Source: Bacteroidota bacterium
GTDB taxonomy: Bacteria > Bacteroidota > Bacteroidia > Chitinophagales > Chitinophagaceae
Direction of reading: 5' to 3'
Length of the DNA: 64,000 nucleotides
NCBI GenBank assembly: GCA_947487525.1
Contig: CANKWR010000003.1
Location: 21,394 to 85,393 of the forward strand
The position numbers and the translations under genes were made by a program. Of the stretch, positions 59,955 through 64,000 are shown in pieces. Every line of letters starts with the position of its first letter. The first letter of the stretch is position 1. Under the pieces are notes generated by a model. It ran no database searches and had not been told where the DNA came from. It saw only the letters and a list, made by a program, of their open reading frames with translations.

Positions 59955-60422
59955 ATGAAAAAGTTATTAATTATTCCAATGTTATTTGCCTGTTTATTAG
60001 GTATTGGGCAAGCAGCAGTTTCGCCATCTAAATCAGCAGGAGGGGCTACGCATACAATTAGCGAAACATTTGGAGGAGGAATTGTGTTTTATGTTACAAC
60101 CGATGGCTTACATGGTTTAATTGCAGAAACAGTAGATCAATCTACCAGTAGCACATGGTATAATGCACAAGATGTTATTAGTAATCCAGCTAATCATTCT
60201 GCTCGAGGTAAATTATTTACTGATTGGAGATTGCCTACCAAATATGAGTTAAATTTGATGTACATTGCTAGATCAACTATTGGGGGTTTTGCGACTAACA
60301 CCTATTGGAGTTCTACGGAGAACGTCAACTCCTACGCGTGGTTCCAGGTTTTCTACGATGGCTATCAGACCAGCGACGATAAGGGCATCCACATCTCTGT
60401 TCGCGCCATTAGGGCTTTTTAA
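59955..60422 (+). CDS. DGR target protein: exported DUF1566/C-type-lectin-like protein with hypervariable C-terminus
   Basis: signal peptide; GGGIVFYVTTDGLHGLIAETVDQS; WRLPTKYELNLMY; C-terminal YWSSTEN...SVRAIRAF. Confidence 0.85.
   Translation: MKKLLIIPMLFACLLGIGQAAVSPSKSAGGATHTISETFGGGIVFYVTTDGLHGLIAETVDQSTSSTWYNAQDVISNPANHSARGKLFTDWRLPTKYELNLMYIARSTIGGFATNTYWSSTENVNSYAWFQVFYDGYQTSDDKGIHISVRAIRAF
60312..60419 (+). other. DGR variable region (VR)
   Basis: about 51% GC by hand count in AT-rich surroundings; about 16 codons of NNY type at positions typical of AAY in a template repeat; constant codons (GCG TGG, CAG, GGC, CAG, AAG) and constant end TCTGTTCGCGCCATTAGGGCTTTT. Confidence 0.85.
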
Positions 60423-60481
60423 CTATTTAACATTTTATAGAGTCCTTATTTCGAAAGTATTTTTAAACTGAGATTATTTTG

Positions 60482-60511
60482 AACCATCCTCCTAAACGAG
60501 GGTGGTTTTTT
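60482..60511 (+). terminator. terminator / hairpin downstream of VR gene
   Basis: AACCATCCTC-ctaaac-GAGGGTGGTT then T-run. Confidence 0.75.
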
Positions 60512-60574
60512 AATACCTCAAGTCAATAAGTAACTAGTATAAAAGGCAGTAATCACAAATAAGTAATTCTCTGT

Positions 60575-60674
60575 CCACAACCGAGCCACAAAATTTAATA
60601 CAAAAGTCTACAAAAGCGTGCCACAAGGGTTTATTTGAAGTTATTATAAGATTGTTTACCCTATGTTTACCCCG
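60575..60674. repeat. short imperfect direct repeats next to tRNA-Lys (GTCyACAA..GCCACAA x2; GTTTACCC x2)
   Basis: GTCCACAACCGAGCCACAA vs GTCTACAAAAGCGTGCCACAA; GTTTACCC at 60654 and 60665. Confidence 0.5.
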
Positions 60675-60687
60675 TGAATTAAAAAAG

Positions 60688-60721
60688 CCCTACAAGTGTT
60701 GACTTGTAAGGCTTTTTAGTT
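60688..60721 (-). terminator. tRNA-Lys terminator
   Basis: near-perfect inverted repeat AAAAAGCCCTACAAGT-gttg-ACTTGTAAGGCTTTTT. Confidence 0.8.
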
Positions 60722-60726
60722 AAATT

Positions 60727-60802
60727 TGGTGATCCCGCTGGGACTCGAACCCAGGACCCATACATTAAAAGTGTATTGCTCTACCAACTGAGCTACAGAA
60801 TC
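60727..60802 (-). tRNA. tRNA-Lys (anticodon TTT), encoded CCA
   Basis: reverse complement GATTCTGTAGCTCAGTTGGTAGAGCAATACACTTTTAATGTATGGGTCCTGGGTTCGAGTCCCAGCGGGATCACCA folds as a cloverleaf. Confidence 0.97.
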
Positions 60803-60946
60803 TGACCGTTTTCCCTTTTGAGGAGTGCAAAAATAAGCATAAAATAAAACTATCCAAATAAATGGGTACTTTTATTTTCAACATCTTAAAATGCTTCTAA
60901 GTGATTCATCTTCAATTTAGAAGTACATTTGTGTAAATTCAATCAC

Positions 60947-61753
60947 ATGGCCAATTTCAGCAACAAAGTAGTCGTTATTACAGGTGGTTCTGATGGTATC
61001 GGAAAAGCCTTGGTGCAACAGTTTTTAACATTGGGAGCCAAAGTGGCTACCTGTGGGCGAAATGCCGATAAATTGGCTCAATTGGCACAGGAATTGAATC
61101 ACCCCTGCTTGTTTACCATGCAGGTGGATGTGGTGAATCAACAACAGGATGAAGCATTTATTCAGGCCGTGGTGGACAAGTGGGGAGGGGTGGATATTTT
61201 AATCAATAATGCTGGGATCTCTATGCGTGCCTTGGTGAGTGAAGTGTCCATTGAAACGCTTAAAAATGTTATGGATATTAACTTTTGGGGAACAGTATAT
61301 ACCACCAAAGCGGCCCTGCCTTTTGTGCTTAAAGCCAATGGGGTGATTGTGGGGGTTTCCAGTATCGCGGGGTATCGTGGGCTTCCGGGACGTAGTGGTT
61401 ATTCTGCTTCTAAATATGCTTTAAATGGTTGGTTGGAAGCGCTAAGGACTGAATTGTTTGGTTCAGGAACCCATGTAATGTGGGTTTGTCCAGGGTTTAC
61501 CAGTTCCAATATCCGCAATGCGGCTTTAAATAAGGATGCCCAAGCACAGGGTGAATCCCCCATGAACGAAGGGGCCATGATGAGTTCCGAAGAATGTGCC
61601 CAGCATATTATCCATGCCATTGGAAAGCGCAAGAGAAGCCTGGTATTGACTTTTACGGGGAAGCGTACCGTATTTATGAATAAATTTTTCCCAGCTTGGG
61701 CCGATAAGCTTGCCTATCATTTCTTTTTTAAGAATGGTAAATTGGTAAAATAA
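60947..61753 (+). CDS. SDR family NAD(P)-dependent oxidoreductase
   Basis: ITGGSDGIGKAL, INNAGIS, YSASKYAL. Confidence 0.92.
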   Translation: MANFSNKVVVITGGSDGIGKALVQQFLTLGAKVATCGRNADKLAQLAQELNHPCLFTMQVDVVNQQQDEAFIQAVVDKWGGVDILINNAGISMRALVSEVSIETLKNVMDINFWGTVYTTKAALPFVLKANGVIVGVSSIAGYRGLPGRSGYSASKYALNGWLEALRTELFGSGTHVMWVCPGFTSSNIRNAALNKDAQAQGESPMNEGAMMSSEECAQHIIHAIGKRKRSLVLTFTGKRTVFMNKFFPAWADKLAYHFFFKNGKLVK

Positions 61754-61782
61754 ATAGCTAATTTATTCGTTACTAATAAGAT

Positions 61783-62604
61783 ATGCCCGTTATAACATTA
61801 ACATCAGATATTGGCCAAGAGGATTTTATTATTGGCGCTGTAAAGGGCCAAATTTTGTCAATTATTCCAGGTTGCCAAATAGCGGATATCACCCATCAAC
61901 TTTCTAGCAAAAACTATTTACAAGGGGCGTATATTTTCAACAATGCAGCCAAGCATTATCCCTCGGGGACCGTGCACATTGTAATGGTTAATTTTTTCCA
62001 GCACCCTTCGGATCATGTGCTGTTTGCGCATTACAACGGACACTTTTTTATTACCCCTGACAATGGCTTTTTGACCATGATGCTGGGGATTAAACCCAGT
62101 GAAATTGTAGCCATCGATATAAAAGGGGCCAATACTTTCGTTCAAATTACGGAGCGTATTATTGAATCCGTGGCCTACTTTTTTGCCTCTAACAACCTGT
62201 TGGAAGCAGGAAATCCTATTGATAAAATTGTGGAGATATTCCCTACCCAGCCTAAGTTTGACCCCAATTGGATGGAGGGGCAAATCATATTTATTGATCA
62301 ATTTGAGAATGTGGTGGTCAATATTAGACAGGCCGAATTTGAGCAACATGCCAAGGGAAGGCCTTTTAAAATTGTGTTTACCCGCAATGAAACCATCGAA
62401 AATCTAGGACGCAACTATGGGGCGGTGCCGGTGGCCGATAAATTGGCTTGGTTTAATTCGGCGGGTTATTTAGAAATTTCGGTGAGGGGAGGCAATATGG
62501 CAGGGCTTTTTGGCTTAAGTAAGTACGATGAAAATCAAATGAGTAAGCAGCGACCGAACGACAATAAGTGGTTTTTCCAAATGGTCCGCGTTTTCTTTGA
62601 ATAG
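61783..62604 (+). CDS. SAM hydroxide adenosyltransferase/SAM hydrolase (DUF62)
   Basis: TLTSDIGQEDFIIGAVKGQI...PDNGFLTMML. Confidence 0.9.
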   Translation: MPVITLTSDIGQEDFIIGAVKGQILSIIPGCQIADITHQLSSKNYLQGAYIFNNAAKHYPSGTVHIVMVNFFQHPSDHVLFAHYNGHFFITPDNGFLTMMLGIKPSEIVAIDIKGANTFVQITERIIESVAYFFASNNLLEAGNPIDKIVEIFPTQPKFDPNWMEGQIIFIDQFENVVVNIRQAEFEQHAKGRPFKIVFTRNETIENLGRNYGAVPVADKLAWFNSAGYLEISVRGGNMAGLFGLSKYDENQMSKQRPNDNKWFFQMVRVFFE

Positions 62605-62627
62605 TCCCTTTTTTTGGGTTATTTTTG
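62597..62627 (+). promoter_or_regulatory. Bacteroidota-type promoter for lpd (TTG-N20-TATTTTTG)
   Basis: TTG at 62597-62599, 20-nt spacer, TATTTTTG at 62620-62627, ~35 nt upstream of ATG. Confidence 0.75.
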
Positions 62628-62661
62628 CACCCTCATTCAATTACTCAAAAACACAAACAAA

Positions 62662-64000
62662 ATGGCATACGACGTTATCGTAATAGGTAGTGGTCCTGGG
62701 GGTTATCCTGCGGCGATCCGTGCTTCTCAATTAGGATTGAAAGTGGCAATTGTAGAAAAGGAAAGTTTAGGTGGAGTTTGTTTAAACTGGGGTTGTATTC
62801 CAACCAAAGCATTAATCAAGAGTGCGCAGGTGTATGATTATGTGAAGCATAGTGCCGATTACGGTATCACTACCACAGGCGTAAATCACGATTTTGGAAA
62901 AGTAATTGCTCGTAGTCGTGGCGTTGCCGATAAAATGAGCAAGGGCGTTCAATTTTTGATGAAGAAAAATAAGATTGACGTGGTAATGGGTTATGGTAAA
63001 GTGTTATCAAGAGGTAAAGTAGAAGTGAAAGCGGCTGATGGTTCAACACAAGTGTTGGATACAAAATATATTGCCATTGCAACAGGGGGTCGTTCAAGAG
63101 AATTACCCAACTTAAAACAGGATGGCAAAAAAGTAATGGGTTACCGTGAAGCCATGGTAATGCCAAGCCAACCTAAAAGCATGATCATTGTGGGTAGTGG
63201 TGCCATTGGGGTAGAGTTTGCGTATGTATACAATGCGATGGGTACCAAAGTAACCATTGTTGAGTTTGCACCAAGAATTGTTCCAGTGGAAGATGAAGAT
63301 ATTTCTAAGGAATTAGAAAAGCAATATAAGAAACAAGGCATTGAAATCATGACCAATGCATCCGTTGAATCAGTGGACACAACAGGTGCGGGTGTGAAAG
63401 CAAAAGTGAAATTACAAGATGGATCTTTCATTACCTTAGAAGCAGACGTTGTTTTGAGTGCTGCTGGTGTGGTGGCAAATATTGAAAATGTAGGATTAGA
63501 ATCTAACGGTATTAAAACCGATAAAGGCAGAATCGTTGTAGACAAATACCAACAATCAAGTATTGCGGGTATATATGCATTGGGGGACTGTTCACCTGGT
63601 CAAGCTTTAGCACACGTGGCTGCTAAAGAAGGGATTAATGCAGCAGAGCACATGGCATACATGGAAAAGAAACATGCCCATTTACCAGAAGGGATTGAAT
63701 ACAATAATGTTCCAGGATGTACTTACTGTATTCCTGAAATTTCAAGTGTAGGTTATACCGAGAAAGCAGCGAAGGAAGCAGGGTATGAAATTAAAGTAGG
63801 TAAGTTTCCATTTATGGCAAGTGGTAAAGCATCTGCCGCTGGCGCAACCGAAGGTTTTGTAAAAGTGATCTTTGATGCGAAGTATGGTGAATTCTTAGGT
63901 TGTCATATGATTGGTATGAATGTAACCGAAATGATTGCCGAAGCAGTGGTGGCGCGTAAATTAGAAACGACTGCGCATGAAATTTTAAATGCAATTCATC
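62662..64000 (+). CDS. lpdA: dihydrolipoyl dehydrogenase (3'-truncated by window end; absent from ORF track)
   Basis: open frame to window end: MAYDVIVIGSGPGGYPAAIRASQLG...GGVCLNWGCIPTKAL... Confidence 0.94.
   Translation, partial: MAYDVIVIGSGPGGYPAAIRASQLGLKVAIVEKESLGGVCLNWGCIPTKALIKSAQVYDYVKHSADYGITTTGVNHDFGKVIARSRGVADKMSKGVQFLMKKNKIDVVMGYGKVLSRGKVEVKAADGSTQVLDTKYIAIATGGRSRELPNLKQDGKKVMGYREAMVMPSQPKSMIIVGSGAIGVEFAYVYNAMGTKVTIVEFAPRIVPVEDEDISKELEKQYKKQGIEIMTNASVESVDTTGAGVKAKVKLQDGSFITLEADVVLSAAGVVANIENVGLESNGIKTDKGRIVVDKYQQSSIAGIYALGDCSPGQALAHVAAKEGINAAEHMAYMEKKHAHLPEGIEYNNVPGCTYCIPEISSVGYTEKAAKEAGYEIKVGKFPFMASGKASAAGATEGFVKVIFDAKYGEFLGCHMIGMNVTEMIAEAVVARKLETTAHEILNAIH

Noticed and set aside
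60654-60674. GTTTACCC repeats considered as a CRISPR-like array
   Set aside because: Only two 8-bp copies 11 bp apart; no array structure and no cas genes.
1-64000. Search for a DGR template repeat or reverse transcriptase in the window
   Set aside because: No ORF shows RT motifs and no AAC-rich copy of the VR was seen by eye; adenine-rich stretches such as those near 13808, 14882 and 36400 lack the constant GCGTGG/TCTGTTCGCGCC blocks.

Overview
The window is a low-GC Bacteroidota chromosome segment, probably Chitinophagaceae-like judged from gene content and TAnnTTTG promoter motifs. The left ~43 kb is mostly housekeeping: M1 peptidase, RluA-type pseudouridine synthase, lipB, an ECF sigma with a fused anti-sigma/trypsin-like protease, a near-complete aromatic amino acid cluster (pheA, aminotransferase, tyrA, DEAD-box helicase, DAHP synthase/chorismate mutase, aroB, aroA, aroC), murB, priA, plsC, ispE, etfAB, an S41 protease, a two-component system and an FAD/Fe-S oxidoreductase. 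From ~43 kb to a tRNA-Lys at 60.7 kb lies an accessory run of small exported proteins of mostly unknown function, followed by SDR, SAM hydrolase and lpd genes (lpd truncated by the window end). Two signals stand out. (1) An unannotated 27-codon leader peptide, MKANSNWFYFFFYFYFNQSSRVVFVTA, sits directly upstream of pheA with mutually exclusive antiterminator and terminator hairpins, which looks like a Phe/Tyr ribosome-mediated attenuator. (2) The last ~110 bp of the DUF1566/C-type-lectin-like gene at 59955-60422 carry a diversity-generating retroelement (DGR) variable-region signature: a GC-rich island with about 16 AAY-derived NNY codons ending in SVRAIRAF. No reverse transcriptase or template repeat was found in the window, so this would be an orphan/remote DGR target. 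Other points: a histidine kinase split at an A8 homopolymer, -7 boxes very close to start codons, an orphan terminator in a gene-free intergenic region, and integration-site-like repeats beside tRNA-Lys.
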